NCBI RefSeq assembly: GCF_001953985.1
Contig: NZ_MBEI01000044.1
Coordinates: forward strand, 1 to 64,000
Direction: 5' to 3'
Origin: Mycobacterium colombiense
GTDB taxonomy: Bacteria > Actinomycetota > Actinomycetes > Mycobacteriales > Mycobacteriaceae
DNA length: 64,000 nucleotides
Under the pieces are notes generated by a model. That model made no database searches and was not told the DNA's origin. It worked only from the letters and a program-made list of their open reading frames with translations. Position 1 is the first letter of the stretch. Each line of letters starts with the position of its first letter. The translations under genes and the position numbers were made by a program. Shown here in pieces: positions 34,089 through 42,926 of this stretch.

Positions 34089-37000
34089 CTATTCGTCGCG
34101 CGGCCCCTGGGCGCGTTCGGGGAGCGCAACCACCGAAGCGGTAAGCACCGCAAGCGAAATCAGCGCCAGCAGCTGGACACCGGCGGAGTGGCCGGCGTAG
34201 CCGTCGGCCGACCGCCAGGGCTGCCGTGACAGCACCGCGCCGGCCAGGATCAGGCCGCCGGCGCTGCCCAGCACGCTGAGGCGTTCCCAGCGCTCTCGGC
34301 GCAGCGCATACCGCAGACCCAGCGCGGCCCCCATCACCGCGACACCGCCCAGGCCGGCGATCACCCCCGCGGCGAGCAGCGCCGGGACGGCCGCCCATGG
34401 GCCGGGTCGCCATGGCCGCGCGGGCGCGTCGTCGTCCTTTCGTCGGGTGCGCCACAGCGCGAGCATCGCCAGCAGCGGTAACAGCGCCAGGCCCCCCGCC
34501 AGGCCGGCGCGGTAGAGCGAGTTGGAGGCGAACGTCAGCGTGATGGTGCCGGGGTCGCCCGCGGGCACCAGCCAGCCCTGCTGCCACCCGTTGACCGCGA
34601 TCGGCGTCAAGCGGGCGCCGGTGCTGGTGCGCGCCACCCAGCCCGGGTTGATGCTTTCCGGGATGACCAGCACCCGTGACGTCGACGAGGCGGGCGCCTG
34701 CACCTCGCGGCGATCCGGGCCCCAGGCCCGCCAGGACGAAACACGCAGCGGCCGCGCGACTTCGGTGGCAGCCGGGGCGCTTAGTTCGGCTCCGTCCACG
34801 ACGAATTGGGCGCCGGGGCTGATCAGCAGCTCCTGTTGGCCGGCGGGCAGCGCGATCGGCTCGCGTTCGCAGGGCACCGCGGCGACGGGCGCGTCATCCA
34901 GGATCGCCCCCACGGTGGTGTGGATCGCGGTGTGCACGAACCGGCCCGCGACCGCGACGACGGGTCCGCGGTCGCAGCCGACGCTGATCTCCCGAGCGCG
35001 GTTGCGGGCCGCGTCGGCGGGCGCGATCGGGTTGCCGTCGGCGCCCAGCGCCGCGACCTCGGCGAGCCCTGGCGGTTTGAGCTGGTCGAAACCCAACGCG
35101 TTGCGGTCGATGATGTCCTGCCAATTGAGCAGGCTGATGGTCACGGTGTCGGTCACCCGGGGTTTCAGCGGCACCGTCTGCACGCCGTCGGGTTTCAGCG
35201 CGGCGGCCTGCGGGCCATCGCCCAGGTTGACGGCCACCATCGTCGGGTGCGCGGGCAACGTCGACCGGCTCGGAGCCAGCCGCACCCCGGAGACCTCGGT
35301 GGGGCGGGGCAGCGTGAGCGTCAGGGTCGGCGGGGTCTTGTGCTGCACCACCCGCTGCGGCGCTGTCCACGCGGTGGCCGGGTCGCCGTCGGCGGCCGCG
35401 TACGCCGAGCCCAACACGTCGACGGTGTCCGAATCACCATGGGCGACGGTGATATTCGGCTCGGCGATCAGGTCAGCCAGCTTGGGCCCCTGGCGCGGGC
35501 GCACCCACACCGTCGGGGTCACCGAGATCGGCGCCGGCACGGTCAGCGTCCGGCTGAAATTGACCGGTTCCTCCGGGGCCAGGGCCATCGACGGCGCGCA
35601 GCGCACACCGTCGGGCGCCGCGGCGCAACCCGGCCTGCCCAGCAGCTCCGATCCCAGGTCCCACCCCGCGACCGGCGAGCCCGGCGGTGGCCCGGGCACA
35701 CGCACGGTGTGCCGCAGGTCGACCTGGTGCGCGAATCCAGAGGCGTCGTACTGGGTGATCGACAGGTCGGTGATGCCGAACTGCACGCCGGCGGATCCGT
35801 CGTCGGTGCCCGCGGCGGTGATCCGCACCCATGGGGTCTCGCCGTAGGGCAGCGCCGCGGCAAGCGGCTTGCCCGGCTGGTCGAAACGCAAAGTGGTGCT
35901 GCCCGTGGCGGTTTCGATCAGGATGCGGCGCACCTGGGCGCCGACGGCGGTGGCGCTGGGCGTCAACGTGATCGCCGCGTTGGTCACCGGATGGTCGAAA
36001 TCGATCCGCATCCACTGACCGACGGCGGCCTGCAGCGAGTTGGACACCCAGGCGGTCGCGGAGTCGCCGTCGATCGCCGCGGCCGGCGAGGTCGCCGGTG
36101 CCACGTCGGGCATCGCGGTGGAATCCGACGATGAGCTCGATACCGTGATCCGGCCGCCGGTCCAGGCGCCGGTCACCGGGTCGGCGCCGGGGACGGGGTA
36201 GTCGGGCACCCGGTTGTAGGTGTGCCGCGCGTCGCCGGGGGCCCGGATCGCCGACGAATGTTGGTCCACCCGGCCGTAATCCGTCTCTCGGGCCACCGGG
36301 GTGTCGGTGATGGTCACCCCGGCGTCCATCGGTAGCCCGGCGCCGCGCGCGTCGGCGCTCAGCAGCGCCGGGCCCAGCGGCGGCTGGCCCAGCAGCCGTC
36401 GCCGCTCGTCAAGGCGCAGCAGCGCCTCGGGGCCGCCGTCGAGCCGGGCCAGCCGGCCGGTGTCGACGAAATACGGTGTGGCGGGGTCACTGTCGTCGCC
36501 GACGCGGTAAATCTCGACCGCCGGATATCGCGGTCGCAGTCCGCTGTCCGCGACGAAACCCGCGAGCGTGCCGGGACCCACCGGCGCGCCGAACTGTGCG
36601 ACCTTGCGCAGTCCGGGTGACCCGTCGACGGCGCGGTGGACCAGGATCGGGCGCGCCGATCGCGACGTGTCGGGGTCGAGGTCGTTGCGTAGCGCCACAT
36701 AGGAAATACCTTGGCGGGCAAGGGTATCTGCCAAGCCCGCCGAGGGGCGGCCTGCGGCGAACAAGCGCTGCACCGAATCGAGCGCCCGGATGGTCTGCGG
36801 CGGGGTCAGCGGGATGGAATCGCGCACCCCCCATGGGCTGGCGCCCAGCACCTGCAGCGGCTCGTCGTGGCTGGTGCCCCACACCTGGGTGGCGAACGGC
36901 GCCCCCGGGACCACGAGCACCCGCCCGGCGGTCGGTGTCCCGGTGTTGTGCTCGGTGAGCCAGTCGGCGGCCTCGTGCCAGTACTGCGGGATCGCGGTGA

Positions 37001-38276
37001 AGGTTCCCGGTGGCGCCAGCCGACCGGTCCACGCCAGTGACGTGCTGACCATCAGCGCCGTCACGACCACGATCGCGGTGGCGAGCCGTTTGTCACGCTC
37101 GGGGTGCGCAAAGGCGCGCAGCCACACCAACGTGGGTGCGCTGCCCGGCAGCGGTATCCGGCCCAGGAGGTGCGCGAGGCCCAGCACCACCGGGACCCTG
37201 ATCACCGATCCCAGCTTGTGCACGTTGCGCAGCGGGGCGCCGCCGGCGTCCAGGAAGGCCTGCACCGCGTGCGCCACCGGCGACCCCAGCCCGCCGCTGT
37301 ATCCGGCGGCCATCAGCACCACCCCAACCAACAGCATCGTCACCAGCCGCCCGCGCGCGGGCATGGCCCGGCCGGCCAGGCCCGCGAGCCCGGCCGCCGC
37401 GACCAGGCAGGTACCGAGCACCGCCGCCGACCCGGTCACCAGCGGAGCGCCCGCGGTGGCGGTCGGCGCCACGTATGGGGTCCAGCTGTCGGTGCCACGC
37501 AGCATCTCGACCAGTGACGACCATTGCGTCGTCACGCCCGACGATTCGATGAAGTCCAGGAACGGAGGGCTGATGGCGCGCAGCATCACCAGCGCCACCA
37601 CCCACCACAGCGTGGCCAGCACCAGGGCCACCAGCCACCACCCCGTGTAGCGCCACCACAACCGGTTCGGCCGGTGGCACGCCCACCAGATCACCGCCGG
37701 CAGGCAGCCGGCCGCGGTCGCGATGGCGTTCACGGCGCCCATCAACGCGATGGCCAGTCCCGCCTGCCCGGCCAGCGCTCGCACGGATCGGCCGCCGGCG
37801 GCTCGCAGGGCGAGGATCGTGGGCAGTAACACCCAGGGCGCCAACATCATTGGCAATGTTTCCGACGAGATCGAGCCGAGCGTGGTCAGCACTCGCGGTG
37901 ACAGCGCGAACGCGGCCGCGGCGATTACCCGCGACGCCGGGCTGCCGATCCGCAACGCCTCGGCGACCCGCAACAGCCCCCAGAAGCCGACGGCGAGCAG
38001 CAGCGCCCACCACAGCCGCTGGGTGATCCAGCCGGGGACGCCCAGCGCGTGGCCGACGAGAAAGAAGGTGCCGTGCGGAAACAGGTATCCGTACGCCTGG
38101 TTCTGCGCCTGACCGAACGGCAGCTCGCTGTTCCACAGATTGGTCGCCCGGGCCAGAAAGCGCAGCGGGTTCGCGGTCAGGTCAAGCTTGGTGTCTGGGG
38201 AGATCCGTCCGGGGGATTGGGCGAACGCCAGGGCCAGCGCGATCGCACCGACCAACCAGAGCCACCGGCGCGACAC
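34089..38276 (-). CDS. aftD: Arabinofuranosyltransferase AftD
   Basis: 1395 residues, matching the giant AftD (Rv0236c). It is a GT-C enzyme that uses decaprenyl-phosphoryl-arabinose to build arabinogalactan and lipoarabinomannan. The N-terminal membrane part (about residues 1-430) has a first-loop acidic segment SPDTKLDL, the GT-C catalytic region. A long periplasmic region with carbohydrate-binding-like beta domains follows (about 440-1250), and C-terminal helices close the protein. The GTG at 38276 has no clear Shine-Dalgarno and lies 52 nt after the 57-codon DUF2613 gene, so the small genes and aftD probably form one operon. Confidence 0.95.
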   Translation of the reverse strand: MSRRWLWLVGAIALALAFAQSPGRISPDTKLDLTANPLRFLARATNLWNSELPFGQAQNQAYGYLFPHGTFFLVGHALGVPGWITQRLWWALLLAVGFWGLLRVAEALRIGSPASRVIAAAAFALSPRVLTTLGSISSETLPMMLAPWVLLPTILALRAAGGRSVRALAGQAGLAIALMGAVNAIATAAGCLPAVIWWACHRPNRLWWRYTGWWLVALVLATLWWVVALVMLRAISPPFLDFIESSGVTTQWSSLVEMLRGTDSWTPYVAPTATAGAPLVTGSAAVLGTCLVAAAGLAGLAGRAMPARGRLVTMLLVGVVLMAAGYSGGLGSPVAHAVQAFLDAGGAPLRNVHKLGSVIRVPVVLGLAHLLGRIPLPGSAPTLVWLRAFAHPERDKRLATAIVVVTALMVSTSLAWTGRLAPPGTFTAIPQYWHEAADWLTEHNTGTPTAGRVLVVPGAPFATQVWGTSHDEPLQVLGASPWGVRDSIPLTPPQTIRALDSVQRLFAAGRPSAGLADTLARQGISYVALRNDLDPDTSRSARPILVHRAVDGSPGLRKVAQFGAPVGPGTLAGFVADSGLRPRYPAVEIYRVGDDSDPATPYFVDTGRLARLDGGPEALLRLDERRRLLGQPPLGPALLSADARGAGLPMDAGVTITDTPVARETDYGRVDQHSSAIRAPGDARHTYNRVPDYPVPGADPVTGAWTGGRITVSSSSSDSTAMPDVAPATSPAAAIDGDSATAWVSNSLQAAVGQWMRIDFDHPVTNAAITLTPSATAVGAQVRRILIETATGSTTLRFDQPGKPLAAALPYGETPWVRITAAGTDDGSAGVQFGITDLSITQYDASGFAHQVDLRHTVRVPGPPPGSPVAGWDLGSELLGRPGCAAAPDGVRCAPSMALAPEEPVNFSRTLTVPAPISVTPTVWVRPRQGPKLADLIAEPNITVAHGDSDTVDVLGSAYAAADGDPATAWTAPQRVVQHKTPPTLTLTLPRPTEVSGVRLAPSRSTLPAHPTMVAVNLGDGPQAAALKPDGVQTVPLKPRVTDTVTISLLNWQDIIDRNALGFDQLKPPGLAEVAALGADGNPIAPADAARNRAREISVGCDRGPVVAVAGRFVHTAIHTTVGAILDDAPVAAVPCEREPIALPAGQQELLISPGAQFVVDGAELSAPAATEVARPLRVSSWRAWGPDRREVQAPASSTSRVLVIPESINPGWVARTSTGARLTPIAVNGWQQGWLVPAGDPGTITLTFASNSLYRAGLAGGLALLPLLAMLALWRTRRKDDDAPARPWRPGPWAAVPALLAAGVIAGLGGVAVMGAALGLRYALRRERWERLSVLGSAGGLILAGAVLSRQPWRSADGYAGHSAGVQLLALISLAVLTASVVALPERAQGPRDE

Positions 38277-38328
38277 CGGCCCAGCCGTCGAGCATGGGAC
38301 CGGCGCTCCGGTCCCTGTCCGCGACTGG

Positions 38329-38502
38329 CTAGCTACGGTTGCCGTACTCGACCCGGTTGAGCACTGACGACTGCGGATCGCCCCCGGGGAGTGGCGGCTT
38401 CGTGTCTTGCTGGACCATCAGCGTGATCCCGAAGATCGCGGCCGCGCCGAGCAACAGGCCAACCACAACGCTCGCTGCGGCGGGCGCAACGATCCGGTTC
38501 AT
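38329..38502 (-). CDS. DUF2613 small exported/membrane protein, Rv0236A-like
   Basis: 57 residues, starting ATG 38502 behind AGGAGCC. One hydrophobic helix spans about residues 5-30 and is followed by a short Pro/Gly-rich tail ending VLNRVEYGNRS. It matches the remembered Rv0236A nearly residue for residue. It is predicted to be a single-pass membrane or secreted peptide, of unknown function. It sits between a longer paralogue (38589-38792) and aftD on the same strand, which suggests a part in AftD assembly or activity. Confidence 0.9.
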   Translation of the reverse strand: MNRIVAPAAASVVVGLLLGAAAIFGITLMVQQDTKPPLPGGDPQSSVLNRVEYGNRS

Positions 38503-38588
38503 CGAAGGCTCCTGGGTGTCGGCTTGCGGTCGTGACTTTCGACCTACGCCAACCTAGCAGAAGGGCACCCGGCCAACGGGAACGCTCG

Positions 38589-38792
38589 TCACCAGTGCAG
38601 ACAGTGCCCGTGAAAACAGCGGTCGCCGTATTCCACCTGATAGGGACCGGCCGGAAGCGCAGGGCGCTGCACGCTCGGCACCTGCACCAGGCTGTGGTCG
38701 GCCACGGCGAGCGTGATCCCGACGGTCGTCGCCACCCCGACGGACAACCCCACCGCGATGCTGACCGCGGCGGCCAACGAGAAACCGTTAAT
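38589..38792 (-). CDS. Second DUF2613 protein, apparently starting at ATT
   Basis: 67 residues if translation starts at ATT 38792. A strong GGGAGGAG lies 7 nt upstream, and the codons ATT AAC then align with the ATG AAC start of the 57-residue paralogue. Even the leader bases GGAGCC-N4-AT are shared. The helix (about residues 5-30) matches its neighbour (AVGLSVG versus VVGLLLG), and both contain a VEYG motif, but here the tail continues with two cysteines (GDRCFHGHCLHW). The only other in-frame option, a TTG 8 codons upstream, has a poor ribosome site. It is the first gene of the presumed aftD operon, and divergent from lpqI. Confidence 0.72.
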   Translation of the reverse strand: MNGFSLAAAVSIAVGLSVGVATTVGITLAVADHSLVQVPSVQRPALPAGPYQVEYGDRCFHGHCLHW

Positions 38793-38912
38793 CGCTGGCT
38801 CCTCCCTGCCAGTCAATGGGCGCCCCGACAAGCCCCAGCCCCCTGATCTGCAACGTACCGTTGATGCCCCCTGGAGCCGGGCACGAAACGCCCGCCGTGA
38901 AAGCATGGCCCG

Positions 38913-40070
38913 ATGGCATTTTCGCGCACCTTGGCCGTGCTTGCAGCCGCGTCGGCGCTGGTGGCCGGTTGCGGCCACCACACCGCCCACCCACCCGGCA
39001 CGTCGACGAAGACGTCGAGCAAGCCGGTGGCCGCTCCGGCGCCGCCGGTGTGTGCCGACCCGTCGGCGGTTCCGGCGACGTTGGGCCTCCGCGACAAGCT
39101 CGCGCAACTGCTGATGGTGGGCGTGAAGAACGCCGACGACGCCCGGGCCGTCGTCAACGGCTACCACGTGGGCGGCATCTTCATCGGCAGCTGGACGGAC
39201 CTGTCGATCTTCAAAGGGCCGCTGACCGACATCGCGGCCAAGGCGGGCCCGCTGCCGCTGGCGGTCAGCGTCGACGAAGAGGGCGGTCGCGTCTCGCGGC
39301 TGAAGTCGCTGATCGGGACCTCGCCGTCGCCCCGCGAGCTGGCGCAGACGCAAACCGCCCAGCAGGTCCATGACCTGGCCGCCGACCGCGGCAAGAAGAT
39401 GCGCGACCTGGGCATCACGGTCGACTTCGCGCCCGTCGTCGACGTCAGCGACGAGCCCGACGACGCCGTGATCGGCAACCGTTCGTTCAGCGCGGATCCG
39501 GCCAAGGTCACCGACTACGCCGGTGCCTATGCGCAGGGGCTGCGCGACGCCGGGCTGCTGCCGGTACTCAAGCACTTCCCCGGCCACGGGCACGGCTCGG
39601 GCGATTCGCACACCGGGGGAGTCGTCACGCCGCCGCTGGACGATCTGCAGAACAACGATCTGGTGCCCTACCGGACGCTGGTGACCACGCCGCCGGTCGG
39701 GGTCATGGTGGGCCATCTGCAGGTTCCCGGTCTCACCGGCGACGCGCCGGCCAGCCTGAGCCCCGAGGCGGTGCAGCTGCTGCGCAACGGGGTCGGCTAC
39801 AAGGGCCCGCCGTTCACCGGGCCGGTGTTCAGCGACGACCTGTCCAGCATGGCCGCCATCTCCGACCGCTACGGGGTGTCGGAGGCTGTGCTGCGCAGCC
39901 TGCGCGCCGGCGTCGACGTCGCACTGTGGGTCACCACCGACGAGGTGCCGGCGGTTTTGGACCGGTTGCAACAGGCGGTGGCGTCGGGCGACCTGCCGGC
40001 CAAGCAGGTCGACGATTCGCTGGTGCGGGTGGCGACGATGAAGGGCCCCAGCCCCAGCTGCGGCCACTAG
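38913..40070 (+). CDS. lpqI: LpqI lipoprotein, family-3 beta-N-acetylglucosaminidase
   Basis: 385 residues. The lipoprotein signal has a lipobox LVAGC with Cys20 as lipidation site. The GH3 domain follows from about residue 55: VSVDEEGGRVSRL, the NagZ-type KHFPGHGHGSGDSHT loop with its catalytic Asp/His pair, and the nucleophile Asp in VFSDDLSSM. It removes GlcNAc from muropeptide fragments at the outer face of the membrane during cell-wall recycling. The gene is divergent from the DUF2613/aftD operon and followed, 63 nt on, by an Rv0238-like tetR, as in M. tuberculosis. Confidence 0.94.
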   Translation: MAFSRTLAVLAAASALVAGCGHHTAHPPGTSTKTSSKPVAAPAPPVCADPSAVPATLGLRDKLAQLLMVGVKNADDARAVVNGYHVGGIFIGSWTDLSIFKGPLTDIAAKAGPLPLAVSVDEEGGRVSRLKSLIGTSPSPRELAQTQTAQQVHDLAADRGKKMRDLGITVDFAPVVDVSDEPDDAVIGNRSFSADPAKVTDYAGAYAQGLRDAGLLPVLKHFPGHGHGSGDSHTGGVVTPPLDDLQNNDLVPYRTLVTTPPVGVMVGHLQVPGLTGDAPASLSPEAVQLLRNGVGYKGPPFTGPVFSDDLSSMAAISDRYGVSEAVLRSLRAGVDVALWVTTDEVPAVLDRLQQAVASGDLPAKQVDDSLVRVATMKGPSPSCGH

Positions 40071-40095
40071 TGGGTGTGCGGCGGGACCGCATTGC

Positions 40096-40109
40096 TTACT
40101 CTTGAGTCA
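40096..40109. promoter_or_regulatory. Inverted-repeat site 1, TTACT-N4-AGTCA, upstream of tetR
   Basis: TTACT (40096-40100), CTTG, AGTCA (40105-40109), flanked by C and G. It matches the sites at 44358-44373 and 47998-48013 in sequence and spacing, and lies 24 nt before the ATG at 40134. It is a likely autoregulatory operator. Confidence 0.6.
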
Positions 40110-40133
40110 GATAGACGGCTGGAGAGGCAAGCG

Positions 40134-40784
40134 ATGGCGGGTGGTACCAAGCGGTTGCCGCGTGCCGTTCGCGAGCAGCAGATGCTCGACGCCGCCGTCC
40201 AGATGTTCTCCGTCAACGGCTACCACGAGACCTCGATGGACGCCATCGCCGCCGAGGCGCAGATCTCCAAGCCGATGCTGTACCTGTACTACGGCTCCAA
40301 GGAGGACCTGTTCGGCGCCTGCCTGAACCGCGAGATGGGCCGGTTCATCGACGTGGTGCGGGCCGACATGGATTTCCAGCAGAGCCCCAATGACATGCTG
40401 CGCAACACCATTGCGTCGTTCATGCGCTACATCGACGCCAACCGGGCGTCCTGGATCGTGATGTACACCCAGGCCACCAGCTCGCAGGCGTTCGCCCACA
40501 TGGTCCGCGAGGGACGCGAGCAGATCATCGACCTGGTGGCCGGGCTGATGCGGGCGGGTAGCCGCAACCCGCGCTCCGAGCGCGAGCACGAGATGATGGC
40601 CGTGGCCCTGGTGGGCGCCGGCGAGGCGGTCGCCAACCGGCTCAGCACCGGTGACGTCGACGTCGACGAGGCGGCCCAGCTGATGATCGACCTGTTCTGG
40701 TACGGCCTCAAGGGCTCACCCGCCGAGCGGGAGGCGGCCGCGGCCCACCCCGACGCGGGCGGCTCGGACGCCGCCGCCGACTAG
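40134..40784 (+). CDS. TetR family regulator, Rv0238-like
   Basis: 216 residues; the ATG at 40134 has GGAGAGG at a 6-nt spacer. The N-terminus (MAGGTKRLPRAVREQQMLDAA) and the HTH (SMDAIAAEAQISKPMLYLYYGSKEDL) are textbook TetR. The ligand domain contains a long helical region with DANRASWIVMYTQAT, followed by an acidic Ala-rich tail. An inverted repeat 24 nt upstream recurs before fabG4/fadA2 and fadE5, which makes this the candidate regulator of that acyl-CoA set. The vapBC24 toxin-antitoxin genes that follow it in M. tuberculosis are absent; a ClC gene takes their place. Confidence 0.92.
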   Translation: MAGGTKRLPRAVREQQMLDAAVQMFSVNGYHETSMDAIAAEAQISKPMLYLYYGSKEDLFGACLNREMGRFIDVVRADMDFQQSPNDMLRNTIASFMRYIDANRASWIVMYTQATSSQAFAHMVREGREQIIDLVAGLMRAGSRNPRSEREHEMMAVALVGAGEAVANRLSTGDVDVDEAAQLMIDLFWYGLKGSPAEREAAAAHPDAGGSDAAAD

Positions 40785-40787
40785 GCC

Positions 40788-40793
40788 TACATT
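40788..40793 (+). promoter_or_regulatory. -10 element TACATT of the ClC gene
   Basis: TACATT is followed by exactly 7 nt and the GTG at 40801, with no Shine-Dalgarno. It is a leaderless-type promoter lying directly after the tetR stop. Confidence 0.5.
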
Positions 40794-40800
40794 CGTTCAG

Positions 40801-42063
40801 GTGGCCCGCATGAGCGTCCCCCGCTCGGACCGCGGCAACCTCGACTTCTTTTGCGCGGTAATCCTCGTCGGGTTGCTCGCCGGAGTTGCCGGATTGGCGA
40901 CGACGTTCGTGCTGCGCGCCGTACAGCACGCCACCTACAACTACAGCTTCGGCGCGCTGTTGGCCGGGGTGGCCGCCAGCAGCCCGATCCGCCGCGTCGT
41001 CGGCCCGATGATCGGCGCCGCCCTGGCCGGCCTGGGCTGGTGGCTGCTGCGGCGCCGGGCCGAGGTGCCTCCGCTGGCGCAGACCATCGCCGCCCGCGAA
41101 CCCGTGCCGAGGCTGTCCTGGAGCATCGACGCCCTGCTGCAGGTGCTGCTCGTCGGATCGGGCGCGTCGCTGGGGCGGGAAGGGGCCCCACGCCAATTCG
41201 CCGCGGCGCTAAGCGATTTGGGCACCGGATGGCTCAAGCGGCTCGCACCGCGCGACCGCGAGGTCCTGCTGGCGTGCGCCGCGGGCGCCGGCCTGGGCGC
41301 GGTGTATGCCGTCCCGCTGGCCGGCGCGCTGTTCTCGATCCGGATCCTGCTCACCACCTGGCACCCGCGAGCGGTGGGCGCGGCGTTTCTGTCCTCCGGC
41401 CTCGCGGTCGCCGTCGGTTCGGCCATCACCCGCGATCAGCCCAATCTGCATTGGCCGATCGAGGAGTCGACGTATCTGCTGACCGCGCACGGATTGTTGC
41501 TGGCGCCGGTGGCTCTCGCGGTGGGACTGGCCTTCAACCGGTTGATGGCCGTGGCACGCCCGGCCCGCCAGATGCGGACTCCGTTGCTGATCCCCGCGCT
41601 CGCCGGGGCCGGCCTGGTGATGGGGATCTGTTCGCATTGGTGGCCCGAGCTGCCCGGCAACGGCCGCAGCATCCTCACGGTCAGCCTGGCCAGCGGCATG
41701 ACCCTGCTGTCGGCGCTGGCGATCCTGGCGCTGAAACCCCTACTGACCGCACTGTTTCTGCGGGCCGGCGGGGCAGGCGGGTTGCTCACGCCCTCGCTGG
41801 CCACCGGCGCTGCCGCCGGGGCGGCGCTGATCTTGACGATCAACTGGGCGACCGGCACCCACCTGCACGTGCCGGCGGTGTCGCTGGCCGGCGCGGCCGG
41901 CGTGCTCGCGGTGACGCAGGGCTCACCGATCTGGGCGGCGATCTTCGTCTGGGAACTCGCCCGGCCGCCGCTGTGGCTGTTCCTGCTATTCCTGCTGACC
42001 GCGACCAGCGCCCACGGTCTGAAACTGCTTGCCACGGGCCGCAGTTCGACGCACGCGGGCTAG
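40801..42063 (+). CDS. ClC-family chloride channel/transporter
   Basis: 420 residues with about ten membrane segments. The ClC signature GSGASLGREGAPRQ contains the gating glutamate of the GREGP motif (here GREGA). A later GGLLTPSLATGAAAGA matches the second anion-site motif. An obvious counterpart of the first GSGIP serine motif was not found, so selectivity may differ. The GTG at 40801 (or the ATG at 40810) is preceded by a leaderless-type -10 box. The gene sits between an Rv0238-like tetR and htdX, where M. tuberculosis has vapBC24, so it is an insertion or replacement. It is convergent with htdX, 11 nt apart. Confidence 0.87.
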   Translation: MARMSVPRSDRGNLDFFCAVILVGLLAGVAGLATTFVLRAVQHATYNYSFGALLAGVAASSPIRRVVGPMIGAALAGLGWWLLRRRAEVPPLAQTIAAREPVPRLSWSIDALLQVLLVGSGASLGREGAPRQFAAALSDLGTGWLKRLAPRDREVLLACAAGAGLGAVYAVPLAGALFSIRILLTTWHPRAVGAAFLSSGLAVAVGSAITRDQPNLHWPIEESTYLLTAHGLLLAPVALAVGLAFNRLMAVARPARQMRTPLLIPALAGAGLVMGICSHWWPELPGNGRSILTVSLASGMTLLSALAILALKPLLTALFLRAGGAGGLLTPSLATGAAAGAALILTINWATGTHLHVPAVSLAGAAGVLAVTQGSPIWAAIFVWELARPPLWLFLLFLLTATSAHGLKLLATGRSSTHAG

Positions 42064-42074
42064 TGGCGTCGGCG

Positions 42075-42917
42075 CTAAAGCGCCCGGACCGTGCCGGTCA
42101 GGTGGGGGTAGCCCTTGGCGATGTTGCGCAGCGAAATGTCCCAGCCGCCGTCGTGCTCGTCGATGTAGAGTCCCGTCGTCGCGGGCAGCACCACCGGCTT
42201 GCCGAACCGCACCGAGTACCGGGCCGCATCGGGAATCTGCGCCTCGACGTTGGCCAACACGGCTGCCGCAGTAAACATTCCGTGCGCGATCACCGTCGGG
42301 AACCCGAACAGCTTGGCCGCGACCGAGTTGGTGTGGATCGGGTTGTGATCGCCCCCGACGTCGGCATAGCGCCGGATCAGCCCCGGGCTGATCCGCAACA
42401 CGGTGGACGGCGGCGGCAGCTTGGGCTGCTTCTGCGGGGGCGGCTTGGGTTCGTCGGACAGGCTGGTCCGCTGCTGGTGCAGGAAGGTCGTCACCTGGTG
42501 CCAGGCGGTGTCGTTGCCGACGCTGACGTCGGTCACCAGATCGACCAGCAAGCCCTTGCGGTGCTCGCGCAGGTTCTCGGCGTGCACGCGCACGCCGACG
42601 GTGTCGGTGACCGCGATCGGGCGGTACTGCGTGATGTGGTTCTCGGTGTGCACCGATCCCATTGCGGCGAAAGGGAAGTCGAACCCGGTCACCAGGGACA
42701 TCATCGCCGGAAAGGTCAACGCGAACGGGTAGGTCAGCGGCACGTGATTGCCGTAGCGCAGACCGGTGACCCCCGCGTACTCGGCCACGTTCGCGCGGTC
42801 GATCGGCAGCTCCTCGATGGTCACCGTGCGGGTGGGCAGCTCGCTGCTGCGCGACACCACGGGCAGGGCCCCGGCGGCGGCGCGCAGCATGTTCTTCAGG
42901 CCGCTTGGCTGATTCAT
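42075..42917 (-). CDS. htdX: (3R)-hydroxyacyl-thioester dehydratase HtdX
   Basis: 280 residues, a double hot-dog hydratase. The C-terminal half carries the MaoC hydratase motif YADVGGDHNPIHTNS and FPTVIAHGMF, with the Asp/His catalytic dyad. The N-terminal half is a degenerate hot dog ending near residue 150, linked by a Pro/Lys-rich segment. It interconverts 3-hydroxyacyl and trans-2-enoyl thioesters. It lies 9 nt downstream of fabG4 on the minus strand, in one operon; the two catalyse successive steps of chain elongation. It corresponds to Rv0241c. Confidence 0.94.
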   Translation of the reverse strand: MNQPSGLKNMLRAAAGALPVVSRSSELPTRTVTIEELPIDRANVAEYAGVTGLRYGNHVPLTYPFALTFPAMMSLVTGFDFPFAAMGSVHTENHITQYRPIAVTDTVGVRVHAENLREHRKGLLVDLVTDVSVGNDTAWHQVTTFLHQQRTSLSDEPKPPPQKQPKLPPPSTVLRISPGLIRRYADVGGDHNPIHTNSVAAKLFGFPTVIAHGMFTAAAVLANVEAQIPDAARYSVRFGKPVVLPATTGLYIDEHDGGWDISLRNIAKGYPHLTGTVRAL

Positions 42918-42926
42918 GACGTTCTC

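Noticed and set aside
40785-42074. vapBC24-type toxin-antitoxin remnant
   Set aside because: No PIN-domain or VapB-like frame was found; a ClC gene fills the interval.
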